Below, piece by piece: positions 48,830-57,562 of a DNA stretch of 64,000 nucleotides (positions are counted from its first letter, which is position 1; each line of letters begins with the position of its first letter). The notes beneath the pieces were generated by a model. It saw nothing but the letters and a program-made list of their open reading frames with translations, was not told the DNA's origin and made no database searches. Position numbers and translations under genes: made by a program. The stretch comes from Amycolatopsis sp. NBC_01488. GTDB lineage: Bacteria; Actinomycetota; Actinomycetes; Mycobacteriales; Pseudonocardiaceae. The DNA lies in the NCBI RefSeq assembly GCF_036227105.1, contig NZ_CP109434.1, positions 6,048,501-6,112,500 of the forward strand, in the 5' to 3' direction.

Positions 48830-51800
48830 ATGGGACGCGGGAACGTCGAGTTCGAACGCCAAGCGCAGATCCTCCGCTTCTGGCGTGCCGTGGAATATTT
48901 CAGTCCGCCGAAGGTGGATCCTGTCGACCCGAAAAAGGGAATCCGTGCCGTTATGCACGGACGCAGGTTGCCGTGGGAGCCCGGTGCGCTGGGTCAGGCG
49001 AGGAACAACTGTACGTGGCGGCACACCGTGTACGCCGGGATCTTCGACGTGGGCAAAGTGCGTGAGGTACTCCAGAACGTCTTGCGCGCGCCTGATGCCG
49101 AACAAGATTTGGACGGCCGTTTCCGGGGCCAGAGTGCGTTGTTGAGCTTCGCGGTCGACAGCGACGGCCGCCTGCTCAAGGGCAGCATCACGCTGTCCTC
49201 CTGTGCCTGGGCGGTGAGCAGGACGTTGGTACCCGGTCCGGACAAGGATTCTTGGCTGACCGGATTCGAAGCGGACCAAGATCGGTTACTGGATTATCTC
49301 TTCGAGATCGGCGACGGGAAGATTGCCGTCAAGCCGGGGGGTGGACGAGCGTCGCGCCTGATCGCCGGCACGGCGGCGCGGGTCGCGTTGGACGTCGTGA
49401 CTGGCGGTATCGCGTCGCTGCCGGCCGTGCTGGGCGCGGTGGCCGCACCGGCGGTCGGTCCGATCGCCGCGAAGGTGGTCGAGAAGGTGGGTGACGCGCT
49501 CGCCAAGGACGTCAACGACACGATCAGCACGGCGGTCAAGGAAAAGAAAGAAAAGCGGAAGGAGGGAAAAAAGGAGAACGACGGCGAGGGTGCCGACGAG
49601 TCGGAGCGTGCATCGGCCGCCGTCGGCACCAAGGTGCTCACAGTGGACGATCTGGCCGCGATCACCCGGTGGGTCGCCGAGACCCTGAGCGTGGCCGACG
49701 CGTTGGAGCCGGACGCGATCCGGGTCAAGAGCTATCAAGTTTCCCTGAAGTCCGTCGACGACGTGTCGACCGACGACTTCCTCAACAGTTTCTACGCCGA
49801 CGATCTGGAGCGGGTGGCCGGTGCCGTCGCCGGCGGGGATGGCGGCGGGGCGCTGACCGCGTACTTGCGCGCCGAGGAATCCATCGACGTGGCCGGTCGC
49901 ATCGATCTGCGCAAATCACCGCAGGTCATGCTGCGGTCCCTGCAGCCGACCTCGATGCCGTTGGGGCGCTGGCCGGCCGAGCCGGACCGTCCGTTGACCT
50001 TGAGCCAGCAGTTCTCCATCAACGAAATCTTCAACGGATTGAAGGCCCCGGAGGCGCGTGGGCTGTACGCGGTGAACGGCCCGCCGGGTACGGGTAAAAC
50101 CACGATGCTGCGCGATATGATCGCCGCTTTGGTGGTCGAGCGCGCCCTGCGGCTGGCCAAACTCGAGACCGCGCGCGACGCATTCGCGAATTCGTCCAAG
50201 GACTGGATTGCCGAGGTCGGCTCCAAGGGTTACCCGCGGAATGTATTCCCGCTGCGCCCGGAGCTGACCGGCTTCGAGATCGTGGTCGCTTCCTCGAACA
50301 ACGGCGCGGTGGAGAACATCACGCTCGAGGTGCCGGCCGCGAAAACCGTCGACTTCGAATCGTTCCCGGACGCCAGTTATCTCGCCGATCCCGCCACGTT
50401 GTCGACCGGTACGCCGTGCTGGGGCGCGGTTGCGGCCCGGTTGGGGCGGCGTGATTACCGGCGGGACTTTGTCGACCGGTTCTGGTGGGGGAGCGCCGGC
50501 CAGCAGAAGAGCCAGCAGAAGTCGCCGGAACTCCTCGGCCTGCAGGAGCTCCTCAAAGGCATCGAGGACGGCGCCGGCGGGGAGGCGCTCTCCTGGGGTG
50601 AGGCTGTCAAGAAGTTCAACGTCGCCGTCGACGACGTGCGACGGCTAGCCCGTGAGCGGCAGAGCGTCAGCGAGCTTTTCGCTCGGCTGGCGGAGCCCGA
50701 CGCCACGCTGCGCACGTTGCGTGAACAGGCCGGTAACGCCCGCGATCGGATGCGAGGATTGCAAGCCGATCGCCGCGGCCTACAACGGAAAGCCGAGGAC
50801 GCTCGGGCCCGGCGCGGTCGTGTCGAAATTGAGGTCGCGAACGCCCAGAAGGCGTCGGCGAGTGCGCACGAGGACGTGAAGCGGGCGGTTGTCCGCGTCC
50901 AGGCGGCCAGTGCCGCGCTGCGCAGCCACGCCGCGAGCAAGCCCGGTCTTTTCCGCCGGCTCTGGTCACGGCACGTCCTGAGCGACTGGCAAGAAGGCGC
51001 GAAACCATTGGCCGAAGCGCTCAGCCGGGCTGACCGGCTGCTGAGCGAAACCGAAGCACGCGATGAGGAATACGAGAAACTGCTTACGGCGCGGCAACGG
51101 GATTTCCGCGATGCCACCGACACGGAACGGCAGTGCTGGGACCGGGTCACGCAGTGCGAAAAGGAGATCGAGCGGGCGGTCACCGCGGTAGGTGCCAGCG
51201 ACAGCGCCGTGGCGGCCCGGGAGGCAGCCCGCCGGCGTGAGATGGAGCGGCTCGCGGAGGCGCGTCGCCGATGGCCCAGTTCGGTACCGGGTACCGAATG
51301 GCTCGCCGAGCCCGGCGACCGGGCGGCGATGGAGCAGCGGGAAATGTCCGCGCCGTGGATGGACGAGGAGTTCGCCGCAGCCAGGTCCCGGGTCTTCCTC
51401 GCGGCGCTGAATCTGCATCAGGCGGTGCTGACGGCCGAGCCCCGCGTGTGCCGGCGCAGCCTGCGCGCGGTGGTCGACGTGGTGAGCGGTGACGCGCCGG
51501 CCGATCTCCCGGCCGCCACCGTCCTGGCCGCGTGGCAGCTGTTGTTCTTCTTCGTACCCGTCGTGTCGACGACGTTCGCGTCGATGTCGCGGATGTTCGC
51601 CTCACTGGGCCGCGAGGCACTCGGCTGGTTGTTCATCGACGAAGCCGGCCAAGCCGTACCGCAGGCGGCCGTCGGCGCTCTCTGGCGGACCCGGCGCGCG
51701 GTGGTGGTCGGCGATCCCCGGCAGCTCGAACCGGTCGTCACCCTGCCGCCGTCCGGCCAGAACCGCCTGTGCCGGCATCTCGGCGTCGATCGGCAATGGG

Positions 51801-52669
51801 CGCCGCACAACGGATCCGTGCAGTCGATCGCAGATCGGCTGAATCGCTTCGGGACCTGGCTGCCCGACCCCGACGGCTCGGAATACACGTGGGTCGGATC
51901 CCCCCTACGCGTCCACCGCAGATGCGACCGGCTCATGTTCGAGGTGTCCAACAAGATCGCCTACGACGGCATGATGGTGTACGGCGTACCACCACGCCCG
52001 GGGTTCGACCTCCTCAGCCAGGACACCTGGCTCGACGTCCGCGCCCGGCCCACCGGTTCGTCCAAGTGGAACCCTGTCGAGGGGAGCTACGTCGTGGCCA
52101 CGCTGGACACCATCGAAAAACGGATCGCCCAGCAGATGGAGTCCGAGCTGGCGGAGGCCGGAACCGAGCTGCCGGAATGGGCGGCGAACGACCAGGCCCG
52201 GAAGCTGGAGCTCACCCGCCGGATCACGGAGGCGGTATTCGTCGTCAGCCCGTTCCGCGAAGTCGTCGACAACCTGCGGAACGAAGTCGGCCCACGGCTG
52301 CTGTCCGGATCGAACCGGCTGGGCACCGTCCACACGACACAGGGCAAGGAAGCGGACATCGTCCTCCTCGTCCTGGGCACGGCGGCCGATCAGGCCGGGT
52401 TGCGCAGGTGGGCATCACAACCACCCAACCTGCTAAACGTGGCCGTCACCCGAGCCCGGCGCCGGCTGGTCGTCGTCGGCGACTACAGGAACTGGTCCAA
52501 ACACGTCAATTTCGAGGTGCTCGCCGCGTACGGTGGAAATGGCCAAGACGGTCTGCTCAAGGTCGTCGACCTCGACGGCAAGTCACCCGGTTCGTGGGCG
52601 TCTGGTGCGGGCCGAGCCGGTCAGGGCCGACGAACATCCAACCAGTCTGGTCCAGGCGCCGGCCTCTGA
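48830..52669 (+). CDS. Large UPF1-like SF1 helicase with N-terminal hydrophobic segment and coiled-coil insert
   Basis: 1279 residues from the ATG at 48830 (GGGGGG just before it; an in-frame GTG at 48815 lacks a ribosome site). Helicase motifs: VNGPPGTGKTTMLRDMIAAL (Walker A, about 420), WLFIDEAGQAVPQAA (II, about 937), VVGDPRQLEPV (III), HTTQGKEADIVLLVL (V), VAVTRARRRLVVVGD (VI), as in the UPF1/DNA2 branch of SF1. Between motifs I and II are about 515 residues, including a long coiled coil (about 600-810). The N-terminus has an Ala/Gly/Val-rich hydrophobic stretch (about 175-225) and a Lys-rich linker KEKKEKRKEGKKEND. Divergent from pglW. Probably a defence-island protein; the exact system is not recognised. 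Confidence 0.8.
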   Translation: MGRGNVEFERQAQILRFWRAVEYFSPPKVDPVDPKKGIRAVMHGRRLPWEPGALGQARNNCTWRHTVYAGIFDVGKVREVLQNVLRAPDAEQDLDGRFRGQSALLSFAVDSDGRLLKGSITLSSCAWAVSRTLVPGPDKDSWLTGFEADQDRLLDYLFEIGDGKIAVKPGGGRASRLIAGTAARVALDVVTGGIASLPAVLGAVAAPAVGPIAAKVVEKVGDALAKDVNDTISTAVKEKKEKRKEGKKENDGEGADESERASAAVGTKVLTVDDLAAITRWVAETLSVADALEPDAIRVKSYQVSLKSVDDVSTDDFLNSFYADDLERVAGAVAGGDGGGALTAYLRAEESIDVAGRIDLRKSPQVMLRSLQPTSMPLGRWPAEPDRPLTLSQQFSINEIFNGLKAPEARGLYAVNGPPGTGKTTMLRDMIAALVVERALRLAKLETARDAFANSSKDWIAEVGSKGYPRNVFPLRPELTGFEIVVASSNNGAVENITLEVPAAKTVDFESFPDASYLADPATLSTGTPCWGAVAARLGRRDYRRDFVDRFWWGSAGQQKSQQKSPELLGLQELLKGIEDGAGGEALSWGEAVKKFNVAVDDVRRLARERQSVSELFARLAEPDATLRTLREQAGNARDRMRGLQADRRGLQRKAEDARARRGRVEIEVANAQKASASAHEDVKRAVVRVQAASAALRSHAASKPGLFRRLWSRHVLSDWQEGAKPLAEALSRADRLLSETEARDEEYEKLLTARQRDFRDATDTERQCWDRVTQCEKEIERAVTAVGASDSAVAAREAARRREMERLAEARRRWPSSVPGTEWLAEPGDRAAMEQREMSAPWMDEEFAAARSRVFLAALNLHQAVLTAEPRVCRRSLRAVVDVVSGDAPADLPAATVLAAWQLLFFFVPVVSTTFASMSRMFASLGREALGWLFIDEAGQAVPQAAVGALWRTRRAVVVGDPRQLEPVVTLPPSGQNRLCRHLGVDRQWAPHNGSVQSIADRLNRFGTWLPDPDGSEYTWVGSPLRVHRRCDRLMFEVSNKIAYDGMMVYGVPPRPGFDLLSQDTWLDVRARPTGSSKWNPVEGSYVVATLDTIEKRIAQQMESELAEAGTELPEWAANDQARKLELTRRITEAVFVVSPFREVVDNLRNEVGPRLLSGSNRLGTVHTTQGKEADIVLLVLGTAADQAGLRRWASQPPNLLNVAVTRARRRLVVVGDYRNWSKHVNFEVLAAYGGNGQDGLLKVVDLDGKSPGSWASGAGRAGQGRRTSNQSGPGAGL

Positions 52670-52773
52670 CCTCGAGCCTCGCATGATTAGCCCAGAGCAA
52701 GTGCTGTGGTTAGCGTGCAAGATCGTCCTCGGACACAAAAATACGGGATATCTCCCGCACCGCAGAGTAACAG

Positions 52774-52793
52774 GCCCGCCACGGCGGGTCTTT
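52774..52793 (+). terminator. Small hairpin terminator after the helicase gene
   Basis: CCCGCC (52775-52780) and GGCGGG (52783-52788) form a tight stem with an AC loop, followed by TCTTT. Confidence 0.5.
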
Positions 52794-52875
52794 GTGGCGT
52801 TAGCCCCAGGTCAGACTCAGCTACGCTGGTCTTGACCGTGCCCTCCCCGCACGACCGCTGCCGGGGAGGTGGCTC

Positions 52876-53343
52876 ATGACAGGCATTCCGGCGTTGACCC
52901 TCCCGTCCCGCATCGGCGCGCGTGAACCCGATTCCGCTCCGGCCGGGCCCCTCGTTCCGCTGCCGATGCCCGCGTTGCCGGACCTGGCCGTCGACGGACA
53001 GCGGCGATTCTCTACCGCGCTACTGGACGCCTCCGGCCGGATCCAGGACCGTGGCATCGTCACCGCCCTGGACTGGAAACCCGGGGACCGTCTGCTGATC
53101 ACCCAGATCCGCTCGTCCGCGGTGATCTGCCGCCGCAGCGACGGCGTCTTCCGGATGACCACCAAGCCGTATGTCGTGCTGCCCGCTTCAGTCCGGCACA
53201 GCTGCCGCGTGCTCGCCGGCAGCCGCGTTCTGCTCGTGGCCGACCTCGCCCAGGACGTCCTGGTCGTGCACCCCGAACACGTGGTGCACGCGATGCTGCG
53301 CGACTTCCACACCACCCTTGCCGCTGGGGAGGCGGACCAATGA
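52876..53343 (+). CDS. AbrB/SpoVT-like DNA-binding protein coupled to the recombinase
   Basis: 155 residues, ATG 52876 with GGGGAGG in front. Residues about 60-140 contain two similar beta-rich units: WKPGDRLLITQIRSSAVICR and VLPASVRHSCRVLAGSRVLL then VVHPEHVVHAML. The second matches a MazE/AbrB swapped-hairpin fold (LPxxxRxxCxVxxGDRVLL). Its stop overlaps the recombinase start as ATGA, so both proteins are made together. It might act as directionality or regulatory factor for the recombinase. A related, truncated gene lies at 54449. Confidence 0.65.
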   Translation: MTGIPALTLPSRIGAREPDSAPAGPLVPLPMPALPDLAVDGQRRFSTALLDASGRIQDRGIVTALDWKPGDRLLITQIRSSAVICRRSDGVFRMTTKPYVVLPASVRHSCRVLAGSRVLLVADLAQDVLVVHPEHVVHAMLRDFHTTLAAGEADQ

Positions 53344-54374
53344 CCGACACCACCACGAACTCCGCCGACCTCGAAGCCGCCCGGCTGCTGCTCTCGCGCC
53401 TGGGCGTCAACCCCGCCGACCTCCTCAAAGAACCGGCCCACGACAGCGACCGTGAACCCGTCCCGACGATCAACGAATGGATCCCCGTCGTCGCCGCGCT
53501 CGTCTCGCCCAGCACCGCCGCCTCCTACGGCTCCTACTGGAAGAAAGCCGAAGCCGCCTGGGATGGCCGCCGGATGGACACCATCACCGCCAGCGAGATC
53601 AAGACCCAGGCCGAGATCGTCCGCCGCACCGCCCGGGTCCGGCGCAACTCCCGCGGCGGCCGCAACGCAGCCGAGAACTTCATCGCCGCCGTCCGCTGCC
53701 TCTACAAGCACCTGGTCACCGACCAGCGCATCGATGACCGCCACAACCCGGCCATCCGCGTCACCAAACCGCGCCGCAACCCCTCCACCCGGCGCGGCCT
53801 GGCCAACGACCGGCTCATCGAGCTCTCCGACGTCGTGGCCAGCACCGGCAACGACCCGGAACTCGACGCGCTGATCTGCCGCCTGCACGTCGAGACCGCC
53901 TGCCGCCGCGGCGGCGCACTGGCCTTACGGCTCCGCGACCTCGACGACAAACAGTGCCTGATCCTGCTGCGGGAGAAGGGCGAGACCGAACGCTGGCAGC
54001 CCGTTTCACCGACACTGATACGCCATCTCCTGGCGCACGCCGAGGAACGGGGTGACGGCGACCGCAATGGACAGCTGCTGCGCTACGCCGACGGTCTGCC
54101 GATCACCAAACGCCGCTACGACTACATCTTCAACCGCGTCCAGAACGAACTCGACTGGGCCAAGGCCATGGGCGTCACCGCCCACTGGCTCCGCCACACC
54201 ACCCTGACCTGGGTCGAACGTCGCTTCGGCATCGGTGTCGCCCGTGCCTACGCCGGACACGCCGACAGCGGCAGTGACCTGACCACCACCACCTACGTCA
54301 AAGCCGACATCACCGAAGTCGCCAACGCCCTGTCCGCCCTGACCGGCGAACCACACCCGCTCGCACCCACCTGA
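53340..54374 (+). CDS. Tyrosine recombinase/integrase
   Basis: 344 residues. N-terminal SAM-like core-binding domain (about 40-130: PSTAASYGSYWKKAEAAWDG) and C-terminal catalytic domain. Catalytic residues: Arg in VETACRRGGALALRLRDL (about 188), Lys in LLREKGETERWQPV (about 211), His-x-x-Arg in TAHWLRHTTLTWVE (about 281), His in YAGHADSGSD (about 306), Tyr in TTTYVKADI (about 318). The set is complete, so it should be active. It is the only integrase gene in the window and sits at the far end of the island that begins at tRNA-Leu; whether it moves the island is not proven because no matching att repeat was found. Confidence 0.9.
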   Translation: MTDTTTNSADLEAARLLLSRLGVNPADLLKEPAHDSDREPVPTINEWIPVVAALVSPSTAASYGSYWKKAEAAWDGRRMDTITASEIKTQAEIVRRTARVRRNSRGGRNAAENFIAAVRCLYKHLVTDQRIDDRHNPAIRVTKPRRNPSTRRGLANDRLIELSDVVASTGNDPELDALICRLHVETACRRGGALALRLRDLDDKQCLILLREKGETERWQPVSPTLIRHLLAHAEERGDGDRNGQLLRYADGLPITKRRYDYIFNRVQNELDWAKAMGVTAHWLRHTTLTWVERRFGIGVARAYAGHADSGSDLTTTTYVKADITEVANALSALTGEPHPLAPT

Positions 54375-54378
54375 CCGG

Positions 54379-54425
54379 CCTGCGGGGTGTTCGCGCCGCT
54401 GTCGTGTCGCGCGAACACCCGCAGG
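54379..54425. terminator. Long hairpin between integrase and AbrB remnant
   Basis: CCTGCGGGGTGTTCGCGC (54379-54396) pairs with GCGCGAACACCCGCAGG (54409-54425) except for one bulged G. No T-run. It lies between convergent genes and may stop transcription from both sides. Confidence 0.55.
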
Positions 54426-54448
54426 AGCGGCGATATGGCTCCCGGTGA

Positions 54449-54947
54449 TCAGGGAAGCGAACCGGGCTCGGTCCGAAGGGTTGCGTGGTAGGCGAGAACC
54501 ATGTCGTAGAGACGGCGCTGCGGGTAAATGACCAGCAACTTGTGCTCGAGCAGCGCGGCGAGGAAGACCTGGTCGCCGGCGCGGACACGGCAGCGGGAAC
54601 GGATCTTCGTGGGCAAGACAAGATTCAGCTTTGCCGGCACCCGCCGTCCAGCGTTCGGGTCCGCGGTGACAACGATCAATCCCGAACGTAGGTCGTAGCG
54701 AATCGGGATCCCCGCAGACCAGCCGAGCAGCGTGATGGCTGCCTTCGACGCAACGGCGCCTGAGCCGTCCACCCGCACGAGGGCAAAACCCGCCGTCGAG
54801 TCATCAACCAGCGGCTCTAGCAGCGGGACGGGAAGCGCCGTAACCGCAGAGCCCGCCCTGGCGAGTGGCGGGATCGCGAGCGTCTCGACGATGCGGTCGG
54901 CGGGCTGTACGACATGAGAGCTGGACGGAATGTCGGCCGGAGTCCTG
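54449..54947 (-). pseudogene. Second AbrB/SpoVT-like gene, 5' end lost at an IS256-family insertion
   Basis: The minus strand reads PLVDDSTAGFALVRVDGSGA, then GWSAGIPIRYDLRSGLIVVT, LPTKIRSRCRVRAGDQVFLA, VIYPQRRLYDMVLAYHATL. This is clearly related to the protein at 52876 over its whole core. The open frame has no ATG, GTG or TTG start before the core begins and runs straight into the IS256-family element at 54948. I therefore read it as truncated. On the other side of the element (from 56392) I could not find an obvious start to restore it, so the 5' part may be missing altogether. Confidence 0.6.
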
Positions 54948-56382
54948 GAGCAATGCTTGAAACCTGTGGATGGCTGGGAAGGGGGCGTACCTTCCCGGTG
55001 ACCGGATGAGGTTTCCAAGCATGGCCGACGCGCCAACGTCGGCCGGGAAGGCACGACCCGATGCTGAGCGTAGTCCCTGATCCTGCTGCTGGTGATGATG
55101 GTGCGGCGGGCGGCTCGTCCGCGTCGTCGATGATCGATGAGCTGGTGCGTGAAGGCGCGCGGCGGATGCTGGCCGAGGCGTTGCAGGCCGAGGTCGAGGC
55201 CTACATCGCCCGGTTCGCCGGCGAGCGTGACGAGAACGGGCATCGCCTGGTGGTCCGCAACGGTCACCACGAACCCCGCGAGGTGCTGACCAGCGCGGGC
55301 GCGGTGCAGGTGACCGCGCCGCGGGTCAACGACAAGCGCATCGACCCCGACACCGGCGAACGCGAGCGGTCTCCTCGGCGATCCTGCCGCCGTGGGCACG
55401 CAAGACCCCGAAGATCACCGAGGTGCTGCCCTTGCTGTACCTGCACGGCCTGTCCTCGGGGGACTTCGTGCCGGCGCTGGGTCAGTTCCTCGGGTCGGCG
55501 AAGGGCCTGTCGGGTCCGGTGATCACGAAGCTGACCGAGCAGTGGAAGGCCGAACAACGCGCCTTCGCCGAACGTGATCTGTCCACTGTGGACTTTGTTT
55601 ATCTGTGGGCGGACGGGATCCACGTCAACATCCGCCTGGAAGAGCAGAAACTGTGCCTGCTGGTGATGATCGGGGTGCGCGCCGACGGCCGCAAGGAGCT
55701 CGTCGCGCTGGCTGACGGGTACCGCGAGTCGGCCGAGTCCTGGGCGGATCTGCTGCGCGATGCCCGCCGCCGCGGGATGCGTGCCCCGGTGCTGGCCGCG
55801 GGCGACGGGGCACTGGGGTTCTGGGGCGCGCTGCGGGAGGTGTTTCCCGAGACCCGGGAGCAGCGCTGCTGGTTCCACAAGATCGCCAACGTGCTGGCGG
55901 CGCTGCCCAAGTCCGCGCATCCCGGGGCGAAGAAGGCCCTCGCGCAGATCTGGAACGCCGAAGACCGCCGGCACGCCCTGGACGCGGTGAAGGCGTTCGA
56001 TGCCGCCTACGGCGCGAAGTTCCCCAAGGCCGCCGCCAAGATCACCGACGACATTGACGTGCTGCTGGCGTTCTACGACTATCCGGCCGAGCACTGGATC
56101 CACCTGCGGACCACGAACCCGATCGAGTCAACCTTCGCCACCGTGCGGCACCGCACCAAGGTCACCAAGGGTCCTGGCTCCCGCGCGGCGGGGTTGGCGA
56201 TGGCATTCAAGCTCATCGAAGCGGCCCAGGCTCGCTGGCGCGCGGTCAACGCGCCCCACCTGGTCGCCCTCGTCCGTGCCGGCGCACGGTTCGAGGCAGG
56301 CAAACTCGTCGAACGCCCCACCGAACACACCCCACCCGCAGCCGCCTAAAAGATCTTCATCCACAGGTCTTGACTATTGCTC
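54948..56382. mobile_element. IS256-family (mutator type) insertion sequence
   Basis: 1435 bp. Imperfect 25-bp terminal inverted repeats (20 of 25 match): left GAGCAATGCTTGAAACCTGT..., right inverted GAGCAATAGTCAAGACCTGT.... A perfect 9-bp target duplication GGAGTCCTG flanks the element (54939-54947 and 56383-56391). It contains one transposase gene with a frameshift. Confidence 0.92.
55061..56349 (+). pseudogene. IS256-family transposase, one-base frameshift
   Basis: The start MLSVVPDPAAGDDGAAGGSS is followed by EGARRMLAEALQAEVEAYI and EPREVLTSAGAVQVTAPRVN, typical for mutator-type transposases. Near 55365 one T is missing (cggtctcctcg instead of cggttctcctcg), moving the frame. It resumes with ILPPWARKTPKITEVLPLLY and continues to 56349 with YLWADGIHVNIRLEEQKLCL (catalytic Asp), VLAAGDGALGFWGALREVFP (second Asp), REQRCWFHKIANVLAALPKS and TTNPIESTFATVRHRTK (catalytic Glu). 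If corrected, about 429 residues, a normal length. Probable recent mutation or sequencing error. Confidence 0.85.
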
Positions 56383-56525
56383 GGAGTCCTGATAGCGCGA
56401 GCGCTGCTCGCCGCCGACGTCGAATCGGCGAAGGTCTGTCTGAGACGAACTCCGCGAGCAGCGGGCCAAGGCGCACGACGACTCGAGGCGTTGAGAACCG
56501 CCACGGCGCGTGGTGGGGGTCAGTG

Positions 56526-56945
56526 ATGGACACTGCTCACAACAAGGCGGTCGTTGCGCAATTCGACGAACTCCTCAACAGCGGTGGCGACCTCGCGATA
56601 CTCGACTCCTTGTGCACCCCGGACATGGTCAACCACGCGCTGGCCGCAGGGCGGCCCCAAGGATGGGAAGGGAGTCGGGAGTTTCTCCGCCGGGCTCGTC
56701 GTGACATGCACGGTGGCCGGTGGGTTCGCTCCATGGTCGTCGCCGAGGGCGACATGGTGGTGCAGTTCGGTACGCGCGAGCTCACGTGGCCGGGTGGATC
56801 CTTCATGGGCTTCGAGACGCCAGCAGGGACCACCACCAGAGACGTTGCGTTCGCCTATCGGCTGGTTGACGGGCGGATAGCCGAACGGTGGGCCATCCGC
56901 GATGATCTGACCATGCTCGTTCAACTTGGCGCACTGCGCCGCTGA
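56526..56945 (+). CDS. SnoaL-like polyketide cyclase/ester cyclase family protein
   Basis: 139 residues from the ATG at 56526. MDTAHNKAVVAQFDELLNSG, DLAILDSLCTPDMVNHALAA, and the closing VAFAYRLVDGRIAERWAIRD are typical of the SnoaL/NTF2-like alpha+beta barrel. Such proteins cyclise polyketides, or hydrolyse or isomerise small molecules; many standing alone, as here, have unknown function. No polyketide genes are nearby. It is located just beyond an IS256-family element, so its promoter region may have changed recently. Confidence 0.8.
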   Translation: MDTAHNKAVVAQFDELLNSGGDLAILDSLCTPDMVNHALAAGRPQGWEGSREFLRRARRDMHGGRWVRSMVVAEGDMVVQFGTRELTWPGGSFMGFETPAGTTTRDVAFAYRLVDGRIAERWAIRDDLTMLVQLGALRR

Positions 56946-57207
56946 CAGGCATCCTCACCGCCTGACCAACCGCGGCTGCGGCCAATGACAGCGTGCCTCT
57001 GTGCTGGTGTCAGTGGTCCCACGATTGGCGGCATGGTGCCCCCTCGGCCCCGGCAACCGACCAAGCCGACGTCAGCGGCAGCGGCGGATTGCACGACTGC
57101 TCAGGAGAACAGTCCCCGGCACGGCTGTGCAAGGCTGCAGCCGCCCGGTGCCGAGGCGGCCTCGGCGGATTGACCGCCCGCCAAACCACCGGCCGCGATC
57201 CCGCCGC

Positions 57208-57237
57208 CGCCCAGTGCCGCCATGGCGGCACTGGGCG
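57208..57237. repeat. Perfect 30-bp palindrome
   Basis: Arms of 15 bases, CGCCCAGTGCCGCCA and its exact complement, with no spacer and CATG at the centre. No T-run follows. It lies 260 bp after the SnoaL gene and 325 bp before the small membrane protein gene stop. Confidence 0.7.
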
Positions 57238-57511
57238 TCAGGAAGTCCGCCGCTGGGTGCCTCCCGAGCCGGGGTCCAGTAACTCGCTCGAAGCAGACAT
57301 CAAGGCATCCGCAGTAGTCGGAGGTCTCCATCCACTCGAATCTGAAATAGTACGAGCGGGATCGGCAAAGGCGCTGCAAGATCGACCCGGCCGCGTCGGC
57401 AGCCGTTACCGATGGCGATGGAAGCGCCCGTCGCCGGCCGTGGCAGATTCACTCAGTCCGAGATTCGCGTGATCAACGCTCGCGGCGTCCTGCATTCCCT
57501 CCCGAGACGAC

Positions 57512-57546
57512 GCCGGTGACCTCAGGTGCGGGCCGAGGTCACCGGC
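57512..57546 (-). terminator. Hairpin after the small membrane protein gene
   Basis: Perfect 12-bp stem GCCGGTGACCTC (57512-57523) and GAGGTCACCGGC (57535-57546), 11-nt loop, 16 bp beyond the stop of the minus-strand gene at 57563. Confidence 0.6.
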
Positions 57547-57562
57547 GCGCCGGTCGCCGGGC

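Larger units (their letters stand above)
56946..57562. other. Intergenic region with two large dyad structures
   Basis: About 620 bp. No gene supported. It contains a perfect 30-bp palindrome at 57208-57237 (arms CGCCCAGTGCCGCCA) without a T-run, and a hairpin GCCGGTGACCTC/GAGGTCACCGGC at 57512-57546. Confidence 0.5.

Noticed and set aside
48506..49279. 257-codon minus-strand frame between pglW and the helicase
   Set aside because: No ribosome site or domain; overlaps the helicase N-terminus, which is well supported on the plus strand.
48830..52669. Assignment of the helicase to Mokosh (MkoA)
   Set aside because: MkoA-type proteins carry a kinase part; this protein has no kinase motifs and no PLD partner next to it.
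54449..55399. AbrB-like protein extended to a start at 55399
   Set aside because: The extension would lie inside the IS256 transposase gene on the opposite strand; not a real N-terminus.
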